Shown: positions 1-7,869, counted from the first letter of the stretch. The stretch is DNA of 64,000 nt from Pseudomonas sp. RSB 5.4 (GCF_037126175.1 NZ_CP146986.1:248001-312000); one strand, 5' to 3'. The notes: generated by a model not told the origin, from the letters alone. A program made the numbers and translations.

Positions 1-842
1 AGGGTGAAGCTGGCGTCCAGTTGGCCCAGGGCCTCGTCGCCACCGTCCTGTTCCGCCTGATCTTGCAGCAGGTCTTCGAACTTCAGGCGTTTGACGGTCA
101 TCTTGTCATCGAGCATGAGCGACAACTTGTCCTGCCAGGCCAGCGACAACTGAGTCACGACCTTACCGGTGCTCAGGTGCAACTGGATTTCTTCGCTGGT
201 CAGGTCCTGACGCTTGCAACGCACGATGCCGCCGTCTTCGTGGGTGTCGCGCAGCTCGCACTCGTCCAGAACGAAGAAGTCCGGGGCCGCTTGCTGGGTG
301 GTGACCCACTCGGTCATCACGGCGGTCGGCGCGGTTTTCACGGTCAGCGGACGGACGGGCAGGGTACCGAGCACTTCACGCATTGTGGAGAGCAGGTCTT
401 CGGCGCGTTTCGGGCTGGCCGAGTTGACCAGGATCAGGCCCTGTTTCGGCGCGATGGCGGCGAAGGTCGACGAGCGACGGATAAAGGCGCGCGGCAGGAA
501 CGCCTGGATGATTTCATCCTTGATCTGATCGCGTTCCTTCTTATAGACCTTGCGCATCTGCTCGGCTTCGATCTCTTCGACCTTTTCCTTGACCGCGTCG
601 CGCACGACGCTGCCCGGGAGAATGCGTTCTTCTTTACGCGCAGCGATCAGCAGGAAGTCACCGCTGACGTGTACCAGTGGCGCATCTTCGCCTTTGCCGA
701 ATGGCGCGACGAAACCGTAGGTGGTCAACTCCTGGCTTGCACATGGACGCGCCAGTTTGGTGGCCAGTGCAGTTTCCAGCGCCTCGGCATCGACAGGCAG
801 GTCTTGGGTCAGGCGATAGATAAGCAGGTTTTTGAACCACAT
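1..842 (-). CDS. rdgC: Recombination-associated protein RdgC (3' end cut by window edge)
   Basis: Reading the minus strand from the ATG at 842 gives [12 protein letters not shown] and an uninterrupted frame of 280 residues that runs off the window; the family is usually about 305 residues, so some 25 C-terminal residues are missing. RdgC forms a ring-shaped dimer that binds double-stranded DNA non-specifically and restrains RecA-mediated recombination. The MWFKNL start and the later stretch [11 protein letters not shown] fit the family as I know it. An AAAGGAGAG Shine-Dalgarno lies just upstream of the ATG. The gene is transcribed away from the tRNA genes. Identity is from recalled family sequence, not a search. 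Confidence 0.93.
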   Translation of the reverse strand, partial: MWFKNLLIYRLTQDLPVDAEALETALATKLARPCASQELTTYGFVAPFGKGEDAPLVHVSGDFLLIAARKEERILPGSVVRDAVKEKVEEIEAEQMRKVYKKERDQIKDEIIQAFLPRAFIRRSSTFAAIAPKQGLILVNSASPKRAEDLLSTMREVLGTLPVRPLTVKTAPTAVMTEWVTTQQAAPDFFVLDECELRDTHEDGGIVRCKRQDLTSEEIQLHLSTGKVVTQLSLAWQDKLSLMLDDKMTVKRLKFEDLLQDQAEQDGGDEALGQLDASFT

Positions 843-952
843 GGGGTGAGTCTCTCCTTTATACAAAGGGGGGCATTATTGTCTTCGCCGGGTCATAGGC
901 CAACCCTTCTCTAAGCCTTTGGAAGGCCTGAGAAAATTAATTAAAAAAGTGC

Positions 953-981
953 TTGCCAGAGGTTGGGTCGCTCCGTAGAAT
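953..981 (+). promoter_or_regulatory. sigma-70 promoter of the first tRNA-Val/Asp unit
   Basis: TTGCCA at 953-958 and TAGAAT at 976-981 are separated by 17 bases, about 20 bases ahead of the first tRNA-Val. The sequence between the -10 box and the tRNA (GCGCGCC...GAAGCGAA) is GC-rich, as expected for the discriminator of a stable RNA promoter. Confidence 0.65.
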
Positions 982-1001
982 GCGCGCCACACCGAAGCGA
1001 A

Positions 1002-1077
1002 GGGTGATTAGCTCAGCTGGGAGAGCGTCTGCCTTACAAGCAGAATGTCGGCGGTTCGATCCCGTCATCACCCACCA
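1002..1077 (+). tRNA. tRNA-Val (anticodon TAC), copy 1
   Basis: A 76-nt cloverleaf with acceptor GGGTGAT pairing to ATCACCC, an encoded CCA end, the T-arm GGTTCGATCCC, and anticodon loop CTTACAA giving anticodon TAC (valine). It is identical to the copy at 1372. It is followed after 19 bases by tRNA-Asp in the same transcript. Confidence 0.97.
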
Positions 1078-1096
1078 TTCGTTTCAAGTGTTTAGC

Positions 1097-1173
1097 GCAG
1101 CGGTAGTTCAGTCGGTTAGAATACCGGCCTGTCACGCCGGGGGTCGCGGGTTCGAGTCCCGTCCGCTGCGCCA
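1097..1173 (+). tRNA. tRNA-Asp (anticodon GTC), copy 1
   Basis: A 77-nt tRNA with acceptor GCAGCGG / CCGCTGC, discriminator G, encoded CCA and anticodon loop CTGTCAC (anticodon GTC, aspartate). It is identical to copy 2 at 1467. Confidence 0.97.
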
Positions 1174-1215
1174 TATTCGGTAACCTGGACCACTGAACGC
1201 CAGGTCACCACGGAA

Positions 1216-1239
1216 AAACCCGCTGAAGCGGGTTTTTTT
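1216..1239 (+). terminator. Rho-independent terminator of first tRNA unit
   Basis: AAACCCGCT-GAA-AGCGGGTTT-type hairpin (ACCCGCT / AGCGGGT) followed by a run of T. It ends the first Val-Asp transcript. Confidence 0.9.
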
Positions 1240-1345
1240 CTGTCTCACGTTTGTACCTTGTTCCATCGGGTTGTGTCGTTTCACCGGTTTTCGGATTTTT
1301 TTGAAAAAAACTTCAATTAAATCAACACTTTACGAAAACTTGTGG

Positions 1346-1351
1346 CATAAT
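1346..1351 (+). promoter_or_regulatory. -10 box of the second tRNA unit
   Basis: CATAAT at 1346-1351 followed by a GC-rich GCGCCCC discriminator, 20 bases before the second tRNA-Val. The -35 region at the expected distance (about 1323) is a poor match to TTGACA; an AT-rich stretch upstream may act as an UP element. Confidence 0.5.
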
Positions 1352-1371
1352 GCGCCCCGTAACGAAGCGAA

Positions 1372-1447
1372 GGGTGATTAGCTCAGCTGGGAGAGCGTCT
1401 GCCTTACAAGCAGAATGTCGGCGGTTCGATCCCGTCATCACCCACCA
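1372..1447 (+). tRNA. tRNA-Val (anticodon TAC), copy 2
   Basis: Exact duplicate of the tRNA-Val at 1002: same 76 bases, same anticodon loop CTTACAA and encoded CCA. The whole Val-spacer-Asp cassette has been duplicated. Confidence 0.97.
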
Positions 1448-1466
1448 TTCGTTTCAAGCGTTTCGC

Positions 1467-1543
1467 GCAGCGGTAGTTCAGTCGGTTAGAATACCGGCCT
1501 GTCACGCCGGGGGTCGCGGGTTCGAGTCCCGTCCGCTGCGCCA
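1467..1543 (+). tRNA. tRNA-Asp (anticodon GTC), copy 2
   Basis: Exact duplicate of the tRNA-Asp at 1097. The 19-base spacer from tRNA-Val differs from that of copy 1 at only two positions (AGTGTTTAGC versus AGCGTTTCGC). Confidence 0.97.
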
Positions 1544-1584
1544 TATTCGGTCACCTGGACCCACTGAACGCCAGGTCACCACAG

Positions 1585-1609
1585 AAAGCCCGCCTAGTGC
1601 GGGCTTTTT
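1585..1609 (+). terminator. Rho-independent terminator of second tRNA unit
   Basis: AAAGCCCGC / GCGGGCTTT hairpin with a T run, directly after the second tRNA-Asp. The stem differs from the first unit's terminator although the preceding 3' flank is duplicated. Confidence 0.9.
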
Positions 1610-1642
1610 GCTGTCTGCGATTTGATAATTTCTGCATTGCCG

Positions 1643-1674
1643 CTGTGGTAAGGGGATAAATCCCCTCACCACAG
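1643..1674. repeat. Short palindromic repeat, GTGG(C/T)GAGGGGAT family
   Basis: CTGTGGTAAGGGGAT and ATCCCCTCACCACAG form a near-perfect palindrome just after the end of the catalase-fold gene. It belongs to the same repeat family as the element at 43086-43219. It may also stop transcription arriving from either side. Confidence 0.6.
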
Positions 1675-1681
1675 GTACGTT

Positions 1682-2848
1682 TTACTGTTCGGCATTGCGG
1701 CTATGCCGATAGTCACTCACTGCCTCATACACCGCTTTGCGCAAGCGGTTGATCCCGCCAATCGGCCGATGCGCCTCAATACCAAACCATGGGTTGAACG
1801 ACAGGTTATCGCATTCTAGATTCAAGGCCGGCGTGTCGAAGTCCTGCGCAGGCAGGGTAATCCGCGCCACGCTTTCAAACGGTGAATCCTGCTCGCGCCA
1901 TTCGATGCTGGTGTCCTCGATCGGCATGTACCTGTTCGCATCCTGGCGCTGAATCTGCAGCACGAAACACGCCGGCACCCGATCCGTCGACAATTGCTGA
2001 TTCAAGGCACTGCGCAGGAAGTTCGGCAGGTCATGGTTTTGCGGGGGCAGGACATACGCCGGGCAATTATCAGGATCCGGTGCTACCCGAAACTTCGCAT
2101 TGGCCTCACCGAATTTGTAGGGGGATACCGAAAAGTAAGTCGTCCCTGTCGGGCTGTCCGGTGGCGGCGACAGCGTTGCCAGGGCGATGAACAAGTGGCG
2201 GATCTGCCAGGTTCGCGGATCCCAGCCGGGGAAAAACGCCATGATCTTTTTGCCATCAGCCTGAGCCGCTACATTCTGACGATACTCGGCGACATCGCTG
2301 ACAAAGAAATTCGCATGGCTGAACATCACAAAGTCTTGTTCGTGGCGCTCCTGACGGTCGCCTAGCAGCTGTTTCCCGGGAACATCGAGCAGTTTGATCG
2401 CCATGCCCCGGGCGTCGCGGATGCTGTCGAACTGTGGATAGGCGTTGCCATTGGACAGGCGAATCATCGCTTGCCAGGTTTTATCCGGCTCGCTGAATAC
2501 GCCTTGGCGCAACGCTGGCGCCAGTTCCGGCAGCACCGTCACTTCGGCCTTCACGCAACCGTGGGCCTTGGCATGCGCGTCGCGCAGGTAGCGAGTGCCT
2601 TCGCGGTGTTGATCGACGATGCGCACCGCCGTCTGGATCACGTCCTGGGTCATCGCCGTTTCACCGGCGGGAATCTGTTCTTGCGCCGACACCGGGCCGC
2701 GGTGTTGCCAGGCGAACCATGCGCTCGCGATGGCCCAGCCCAGCAGGCCGCTAATCAGCAATGCCAGCAGGGTTTTGCCAAGCAGGCGTCCCAGCCACAA
2801 CCAGAGGCGGGCGAGCATGGACGGTCTTTTGTACGAATTGATCATCAT
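1682..2848 (-). CDS. Catalase-fold haem protein, membrane-anchored
   Basis: This 388-residue protein has an N-terminal hydrophobic segment (about residues 24-46), suggesting a membrane anchor facing the periplasm, followed by a catalase-like domain. RDAHAKAHGC near residue 92 carries the distal histidine in the HAK context of catalases, and DARGMAIKL and the C-terminal HRPIGGINRLR resemble conserved catalase segments. I do not find the R-x-F-x-Y-x-D-T motif that supplies the proximal tyrosine, so true catalase activity is doubtful; the lipoxygenase/peroxidase-like branch of the fold is an alternative. Its ATGATGA start overlaps the stop of the upstream di-haem cytochrome gene (2845), so the two are co-transcribed and translationally coupled, suggesting a shared oxidative function. 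Confidence 0.75.
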   Translation of the reverse strand: MMINSYKRPSMLARLWLWLGRLLGKTLLALLISGLLGWAIASAWFAWQHRGPVSAQEQIPAGETAMTQDVIQTAVRIVDQHREGTRYLRDAHAKAHGCVKAEVTVLPELAPALRQGVFSEPDKTWQAMIRLSNGNAYPQFDSIRDARGMAIKLLDVPGKQLLGDRQERHEQDFVMFSHANFFVSDVAEYRQNVAAQADGKKIMAFFPGWDPRTWQIRHLFIALATLSPPPDSPTGTTYFSVSPYKFGEANAKFRVAPDPDNCPAYVLPPQNHDLPNFLRSALNQQLSTDRVPACFVLQIQRQDANRYMPIEDTSIEWREQDSPFESVARITLPAQDFDTPALNLECDNLSFNPWFGIEAHRPIGGINRLRKAVYEAVSDYRHSRNAEQ

Positions 2849-4662
2849 GGCAATTGAGCCTCCAGCGGTCCGCCCAGTACTTTCAGGTACTCCAGCAATG
2901 CCCAGCGTTCCTGCGGTTGCAGCAGTCGACCGATCACGCCATTGCCACGCTCGCCGGCGCGGAATTCATGACCGCTGTTGTGGTTGCCGCTAATCCGGGT
3001 GTCGAACAGAAAGCCGTTGGTTAAGGCCTCGGTGCGATACCCCAAGTGGCGCGGGTCGTACTCGAGAGTGCCTTTATAGAAGGTGGTGGCGCGTTCATCC
3101 TGGGGCGACAGCAGTTGATAAAGACTCGGTACCGAACCGTTGTGCAGAAATGGCGCGGTGGCCCAAACCCCGGCCAATGGTCTGGCCTTGTAAGCGACTT
3201 TTTCGCGCACACCGATCGGCAGACCGAAGCCATCAAGTTGTGGCTTTTCCTGAGGGGTAACACCGGCCTCGCGATAAGCGCGGTTTTCGACGAATGCGGT
3301 GACGTAAGCCAGGCCCTTGGCCACCGATAGCTGGCTCAGATCCAATGGCTCTTTGGGCGTTGGATGCAGCTTCACATCCATCTGCTCAAGCTCCTTCAGA
3401 TCCCATTGCAGCGGCGTCAGGTCGAAACGGTGGTTGGCAATGTTGGTCGCTGCATTCGGATCGGTGCCGATCACCTCCACCGGCAGCATGTGCAAATGCT
3501 GCACCCAGCGTTCGCCCTCCTGAGTCTTGCTTGGCACGTGGCAACCGGCGCAGTTCTCGGCAAACAGCGCGCGGCCCTTGGCGGCCAGTGGTTTGTCCAC
3601 CACACCCAAGACATCTTCCGGCCAGGCGGGTGGTTGCAGGTGTTGCAGGGTTTCTTCGATTTTGTGCAGATCACGCACGCGGACACTGGAGGCGTAACGG
3701 GCATCGCCCTGCAGTGGCTGGCCATTGCTGTCGAAGAAATTCAACGTGGCGCCGACACCCAGTGCCTCCCCGATATTGCGCGCCATCGGTTGCTGTGCCG
3801 AGCCGTTCCATTGCACCCAGTCGAACGTCCACATGTCCCACAGTTGCGGGTAGTCCACCGGGGCGTTAGCCTCCCGGTAGTTGGTGGGGGAGATCGCGTC
3901 GCCGAAGGTGGCGTTGGCGATGCGGCCGAACGCATCGGTGCGTCCCGGGCCTTCTTCGGTGGGGTAGAGGCCTCGGTGAGTGTCGTTCCAGGCGACTTTC
4001 AGGAACGTGTTCAGAGACGCCTTGAAGTCCTTGCGCAGTTGCTCGTGGCGCGCTTCATAGTCATTGCCCAGCACATTGCGGGCGAAACGCTCGAATTTCC
4101 ATGGGTTGTAGTAAGTCGAGGTCAGACTGGCGACCAATGCCTGTCCGAAACTGCCGCCGCGCAATGTCGGAACGCTGGAAGGCAAGACATGCTGCGCCGA
4201 ACCGCCGTCAATCCGCACGGCCTGGTCCTTGAAGCGTAATTCGCCGGTGTGGCAAGCGGCGCAGGTGATATCGAGATATTGCTCGCTACTGCCGGGATTT
4301 CGATGGCGGGCGAAACCGACCGGCAGATTGCCAGGGTTGTTCGGTGTGGCTTTCTGTTGCGGATCAACCAGAAAGCCGAAGCGTGCGAGGTATTCCGGGG
4401 ACGCGAAACGCTGCTGCGAGAAGGGTAACTCCAGCGCCTCGAACCATTCATAACGCAGGCCTTTGACCTGTGTGCCCTGCGGGGTGAAGTAGTAGGTCTG
4501 GCGTTCTTCTTCACTCCACTGGTTCAGGTAATGCACCTTTTGGACTGGGGAGTAGAACGGTAATTTCGGGTTGGCGACGTAGTACAAAATCACGGCCAGG
4601 CCCAAGCCCAGCAGCACGATGATCAGGGTCAGCACACGGTAGAAGAGGCGCAAGATAAACAT
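2845..4662 (-). CDS. Di-haem c-type cytochrome, RoxA/cytochrome c peroxidase-like
   Basis: This 605-residue protein has an N-terminal hydrophobic segment (residues 5-29, uncleaved anchor or signal) and two haem c sites, CAACH (134-138) and CAGCH (371-375). The spacing of about 240 residues and the region TFDWVQWNGSAQQPMARN resemble the di-haem family that includes rubber oxygenase RoxA and the MauG/cytochrome c peroxidases. Known members use periplasmic c-haems for dioxygen or peroxide chemistry; substrate cannot be inferred here. It is first in a two-gene unit with the catalase-fold protein. Family assignment is good; enzymatic activity (oxygenase or peroxidase) is unresolved. Confidence 0.75.
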   Translation of the reverse strand: MFILRLFYRVLTLIIVLLGLGLAVILYYVANPKLPFYSPVQKVHYLNQWSEEERQTYYFTPQGTQVKGLRYEWFEALELPFSQQRFASPEYLARFGFLVDPQQKATPNNPGNLPVGFARHRNPGSSEQYLDITCAACHTGELRFKDQAVRIDGGSAQHVLPSSVPTLRGGSFGQALVASLTSTYYNPWKFERFARNVLGNDYEARHEQLRKDFKASLNTFLKVAWNDTHRGLYPTEEGPGRTDAFGRIANATFGDAISPTNYREANAPVDYPQLWDMWTFDWVQWNGSAQQPMARNIGEALGVGATLNFFDSNGQPLQGDARYASSVRVRDLHKIEETLQHLQPPAWPEDVLGVVDKPLAAKGRALFAENCAGCHVPSKTQEGERWVQHLHMLPVEVIGTDPNAATNIANHRFDLTPLQWDLKELEQMDVKLHPTPKEPLDLSQLSVAKGLAYVTAFVENRAYREAGVTPQEKPQLDGFGLPIGVREKVAYKARPLAGVWATAPFLHNGSVPSLYQLLSPQDERATTFYKGTLEYDPRHLGYRTEALTNGFLFDTRISGNHNSGHEFRAGERGNGVIGRLLQPQERWALLEYLKVLGGPLEAQLP

Positions 4663-4923
4663 CCTTGTCGAGTTGTTGCGCTGTTATGCCTCAGCTGTTG
4701 CGGGTGCGGCAAGTGGCCATTACGCCAACTGTCGTAGGAAGTCTCACCAGTCTCTGTCGGGCCAAGATGACAGAAGCTTCATCGTCCCTTTTCCCGAATG
4801 CGTTTTAATCCCTGAACTTATCGGACGTTTCCTGCTCTCATGCCGGTAGCCATTGGTCGTGGCGGCCTGATAAGCTCGCGGCTTTACTCGATTGCCCTTT
4901 CGGCGCATGAACAAGGAAATAGC

Positions 4924-5643
4924 ATGAAACAGCATCGGTTGGCGGCGGCGGTAGCCCTGGTTAGCCTGGTCCTCGCGGGTTGTGATTCGCAGACCAGCGT
5001 AGAGCTGAAAACCCCGGCGCAAAAAGCTTCCTACGGTATCGGCCTGAACATGGGCAAGAGCCTTGCTCAGGAAGGCATGGATGATCTGGACTCCAAAGCG
5101 GTAGCCCAGGGCATCGAAGATGCCGTCGGCAAGAAAGAACAGAAGCTGAAAGACGAAGAACTGGTCGAAGCCTTTGCCGCGCTGCAGAAGCGTGCTGAAG
5201 AGCGTATGGCCAAGATGAGCGAAGAGTCGGCAGCTGCCGGCAAGAAATTCCTCGAAGAAAACGGCAAGAAGGCCGGCGTGACCACTACTGCATCCGGTCT
5301 GCAGTACGAAGTGATCAAGAAAGCCGACGGCCCACAGCCTAAGCCTACCGACGTAGTGACCGTTCACTACACCGGCAAGCTGACCAACGGCACCGTGTTC
5401 GACAGCTCCGTTGAGCGTGGCAGCCCGATCGATCTGCCGGTCAGCGGCGTGATCCCGGGTTGGGTTGAAGGTCTGCAACTGATGCACGTTGGTGAGAAGT
5501 ACAAGCTGTACATCCCTAGCGATCTGGCTTACGGCGCGCAATCGCCAAGCCCGGCGATCCCGGCCAACTCGGTCCTGGTCTTTGACCTGGAACTGCTGGC
5601 CATCAAGGATCCAGCCAAAGAAGACGCCGCTGCTGCCAAGTAA
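4924..5643 (+). CDS. FKBP-type peptidyl-prolyl isomerase lipoprotein (FkpA/Mip-like)
   Basis: The ATG at 4924, with an AAGGAAA ribosome site, opens a 239-residue protein with signal peptide and lipobox LAGC (lipidated Cys 20). Residues about 30-125 are the alpha-helical FKBP_N dimerisation domain with charged helices; residues about 135-230 are the FKBP domain, with VHYTGKL, GTVFDSS and the PGWVEGL segment that lines the active site. Such proteins catalyse proline isomerisation and act as chaperones in the periplasm. An in-frame ATG at 4840 exists but would place the signal peptide internally, so it is rejected. The gene stands alone, flanked downstream by a hairpin. Confidence 0.92.
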   Translation: MKQHRLAAAVALVSLVLAGCDSQTSVELKTPAQKASYGIGLNMGKSLAQEGMDDLDSKAVAQGIEDAVGKKEQKLKDEELVEAFAALQKRAEERMAKMSEESAAAGKKFLEENGKKAGVTTTASGLQYEVIKKADGPQPKPTDVVTVHYTGKLTNGTVFDSSVERGSPIDLPVSGVIPGWVEGLQLMHVGEKYKLYIPSDLAYGAQSPSPAIPANSVLVFDLELLAIKDPAKEDAAAAK

Positions 5644-5943
5644 CAGGCATCGTTAACGGCTTCGCCAACAACGCCTCGCCTATGCGGGGCGTTGTTGCAT
5701 CTGGACGAAGCTGGCGGTAAACAGAGCGAACGGATGCGGCTCGCAGCAGTCCTAGAGATTGAGGCCGCCAGCGCTAGACGCCCTGAGCTGCCAAGTCAAT
5801 GAAATATTGGGGTTTTTTATGTGAGTAAAAAACGCCCGATCTGAGCGCGGCCCTTATAAAACGGGGCTTTCAGCGCTGAAATGCAGCTCTGTTCACAAGG
5901 TTATCCACAATTTGTGTGGATAACATTTCAACGGGAGAAATAG
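5644..5943 (+). other. Intergenic region with hairpin and DnaA-box palindrome
   Basis: No gene is seen. CAACAACGCC (5666-5675) and GGCGTTGTTG (5688-5697) form a hairpin after the FKBP gene, without a T run, so a terminator is possible but weak. The rest is unremarkable until the DnaA-box palindrome at 5900-5924 next to the following gene. Confidence 0.6.
5900..5924. promoter_or_regulatory. Inverted pair of perfect DnaA boxes
   Basis: TTATCCACA (5901-5909) and its exact reverse complement TGTGGATAA (5915-5923), separated by five bases, form a palindrome with 10-base arms. Each half equals the high-affinity DnaA box of known replication origins. It ends 20 bases before the ATG of the DUF1232 gene, inside the probable promoter/leader. 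Confidence 0.6.
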
Positions 5944-6399
5944 ATGAAAGCGCCGTGGAATTTCGCCCGATTTCTGCCCCTCGCCGGTCGATTGCTGGCG
6001 CGTGGACGTCTGCCGACTCTGTTGTTCGCGGTGGCGAGCAAAGGTGCCGCGCAAGGCAATCGCCTTGGCAAACTCAAGGATGATCTGCGTCTGCTCCAGG
6101 CACTGTGCCTGGCCTACTGGCGTGGCGAGTATCGGGCCATCAGCCCGAAAGCCATGGTTTCGGTGGTAGCGGGGCTGATGTACTTCCTCAGTCCGGTGGA
6201 TGCGATCCCGGATTTCATCCCGGTGTTCGGCATGCTCGATGACATCGCGGTTCTGGCTTGGGTGATGAAAACCCTCGACGATGAGCTCAATGCTTTCCGG
6301 CTCTGGCGCAGCCGGCAGCAGCCGGAAAAGCTCGCGGTGGTCGAGCGCCTGCCTGATACCCCCGAGCAACTTCAGCTGCAGGGCCCGAAAAAGCCCTGA
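5944..6399 (+). CDS. DUF1232 (YkvA-like) family protein
   Basis: This 151-residue protein carries the DUF1232 core: AISPKAMVSVVAGLMYFLSP followed by VDAIPDFIPVFGMLDD (about residues 76-112), the usual signature of a short hydrophobic hairpin. The family is associated with membranes but has no established biochemical role. The start has a GGGAG ribosome site at the right distance. It is notable for the DnaA-box palindrome immediately upstream. The C-terminus after residue 125 is charged and rich in Q and P, without recognisable motif. Confidence 0.85.
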   Translation: MKAPWNFARFLPLAGRLLARGRLPTLLFAVASKGAAQGNRLGKLKDDLRLLQALCLAYWRGEYRAISPKAMVSVVAGLMYFLSPVDAIPDFIPVFGMLDDIAVLAWVMKTLDDELNAFRLWRSRQQPEKLAVVERLPDTPEQLQLQGPKKP

Positions 6400-6511
6400 T
6401 TCACTTCGCCCGGATACAGATAGATACCCCCCGCGACCTTGGCCGCTGTTAGGATTACACTTCTAGGGAAAAGTGCCGACTCGCTAAGTGTTGTTGTCCT
6501 ACGGGGTAGTC

Positions 6512-6853
6512 ATGGATATTCAGATAATTGCACGCGATGGCGAACCCGAATATGCGGTTCTGCCATGGGTTCAGTATCAGGCTCTACTGAAAGCAGCAGG
6601 CATCAACGAAACAACGCAGCAGCAGGCGCCAGCGCCGGCCGCCGCAACGCCGGACCCGATTCTTCCAGGTCTGGATCAACTACGCAGTTTGCGCGAAGGG
6701 AAGGGCATCGCCATCGAGGCGCTGGCCCGCACGGTAGGCATCAGCCCGTCTTATCTGGCCATGATCGAAAGCGGCGAGCGTCAACCTGACGCCGCGATTC
6801 GTCGCAGCCTGGCCTGGGAATTGACGGTGCCGGGTTGGAGGGATGAATCGTGA
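6512..6853 (+). CDS. Helix-turn-helix (XRE/HTH_3) protein
   Basis: A 113-residue protein. Residues 1-30 (MDIQIIARDGEPEYAVLPW) look like a short beta-rich segment, residues about 33-50 are a Q/A/P-rich linker, and residues about 56-110 form an XRE-type HTH (LRSLREGKGI, then ISPSYLAMIESGERQP). The layout resembles antitoxin-type regulators. It is followed by two genes overlapping by 4 bases and abutting, so the three are probably one operon. Its target is unknown; self-regulation is the simplest guess. Confidence 0.8.
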   Translation: MDIQIIARDGEPEYAVLPWVQYQALLKAAGINETTQQQAPAPAAATPDPILPGLDQLRSLREGKGIAIEALARTVGISPSYLAMIESGERQPDAAIRRSLAWELTVPGWRDES

Positions 6854-7221
6854 GCGTACGCATCAGTCGTCAACATTGGGACGGATTGCTCGGGGAGCTG
6901 GATCAGGCGCGCAGGCAGCGCCATCTGTTGACCTATCGAGCCTTGCTCGAACGTTTGCAACTGCCGACGCCGGCGATGCAGACGCTGACCGCGGCACTTG
7001 AGCATCTGGCCGCACTGGACGCCAAGGCCGAGCAGCCATTGCGCAGCTCGCTGGTGATCAGCCAGGGTGCCAGCCGTTTGCCACGTACCGGTTTTTTTGA
7101 ATGTGTCGAGCGCCTGGGACGCTTTTCCGGGCCATCCGATGGCGTCGCGGCTGCTTCCTGGCATGCGTCGGAAGTGGTCAGGGTTTTCGAATACGAGTAC
7201 CCGGAATCGGCGGAGGCCTGA
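6850..7221 (+). CDS. Protein of unknown function in HTH-Sel1 operon
   Basis: This 123-residue protein starts at a GTG that overlaps the stop of the HTH gene (GTGA), indicating translational coupling. It is predicted soluble and largely helical. The segment PRTGFFECVERLGRF near residues 79-93 is the most distinctive stretch. I do not recognise a family. Position between an XRE-type regulator and a Sel1 protein raises the possibility of a toxin-antitoxin-like or conserved Pseudomonas housekeeping module, with no direct evidence for either. Confidence 0.75.
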   Translation: MSVRISRQHWDGLLGELDQARRQRHLLTYRALLERLQLPTPAMQTLTAALEHLAALDAKAEQPLRSSLVISQGASRLPRTGFFECVERLGRFSGPSDGVAAASWHASEVVRVFEYEYPESAEA

Positions 7222-7620
7222 GTGTTCTTACGACTCAAGGCGTCGGCCAGTTATTGGTTGGCCCGTAGGCTGTTTCACTGGTCGTGGTTCGTCCGCCAGC
7301 CCAGAGGCTGGCGCTGGCTCGAAGGGCAGTTTGCGCGCATGGCCAATCTTGGCGATGTTGGCGCGCAAAGCTTTTATGGGCACATTCTGACGTTTCGCGG
7401 TGTTGGCCTGGGTGCCCGTGAAGAGGGTGTGCGGCTATTGCGTCTGGCGGCACTCGCCGGCGATGGCAAAGCGGCCTATCAGGTTGGCGTGATCTGCCTT
7501 GCAGGCACCCCGAGCAAGGGGCCGGATCCAGCAGAGGCTGCGCGCTGGTGGACCTTGGCCGCCAAGGCCGGCCACCCGTTGGCCGAACTCAAACTCAAAG
7601 AGTTGAGCGCTCGCGATTAA
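7222..7620 (+). CDS. Sel1-like repeat (SLR/TPR-like) protein
   Basis: A 132-residue protein starting at the GTG directly after the stop of the preceding gene. Residues about 60-130 contain two Sel1-type repeats, seen as AREEGVRLLRLAALAGDGKA and PAEAARWWTLAAKAGHPLAE, each ending in the usual A-x-x-G. Sel1 repeats form helical protein-binding surfaces. The N-terminus (about residues 8-35) is rich in W and R and may associate with the membrane; there is no clear signal peptide. A strong inverted repeat follows the gene. Confidence 0.85.
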   Translation: MFLRLKASASYWLARRLFHWSWFVRQPRGWRWLEGQFARMANLGDVGAQSFYGHILTFRGVGLGAREEGVRLLRLAALAGDGKAAYQVGVICLAGTPSKGPDPAEAARWWTLAAKAGHPLAELKLKELSARD

Positions 7621-7651
7621 ACCCAGTAAATCCATTTGTGTCGGCCTGATA

Positions 7652-7683
7652 AACGTGGCGTGAGGGAAACCTCACGCCACGTT
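7652..7683. terminator. Strong hairpin after the Sel1 gene
   Basis: AACGTGGCGTGAGG and CCTCACGCCACGTT are perfect 14-base arms around GAAA, followed by TTTACGTTT. It probably terminates the HTH-Sel1 operon and may act in both directions. Confidence 0.75.
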
Positions 7684-7821
7684 TTACGTTTATAGCTATA
7701 CGTTTTGTAGTAACTGGTTTTTTACAGATTAGTCCTACAGCAAACGCCTACTCGCCTGACTTCTTTCCTGGCTGATCCCCCGCAAAGTCCCCGCGCCTAA
7801 TTTCTGCGCGAGGGAACGCTC

Positions 7822-7869
7822 ATGTTTGATCCGGTTTTTCATTCCACCCTGCCTCGTCGTGTGCGCTGA
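7822..7869 (+). CDS. Putative 15-residue leader peptide coupled to rhs
   Basis: ATG at 7822 with a good ribosome site (GAGGGA, 8 bases upstream) opens MFDPVFHSTLPRRVR, and its TGA (7867-7869) overlaps the ATG of the Rhs gene (7869-7871). The Rhs start itself has no Shine-Dalgarno, so translation of this short frame probably delivers ribosomes to it by termination-reinitiation. Whether the peptide has its own role is unknown. Confidence 0.45.
   Translation: MFDPVFHSTLPRRVR

Noticed and set aside
21..914. 297-residue plus-strand frame at the window start
   Set aside because: It is antisense to rdgC, whose minus-strand frame is intact and recognisable.
1002..1543. tRNA genes as integration site of a genomic island
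   Set aside because: No integrase, no repeated 3' tRNA fragment and no atypical sequence next to them.
953..1625. Two plus-strand frames across the tRNA cassette
   Set aside because: They consist of tRNA sequence and flanks; the identical translated parts are due to the tRNA duplication.
4744..5541. 265-residue minus-strand frame opposite the FKBP gene
   Set aside because: The plus strand carries an unmistakable lipoprotein FKBP; the minus frame has no features.
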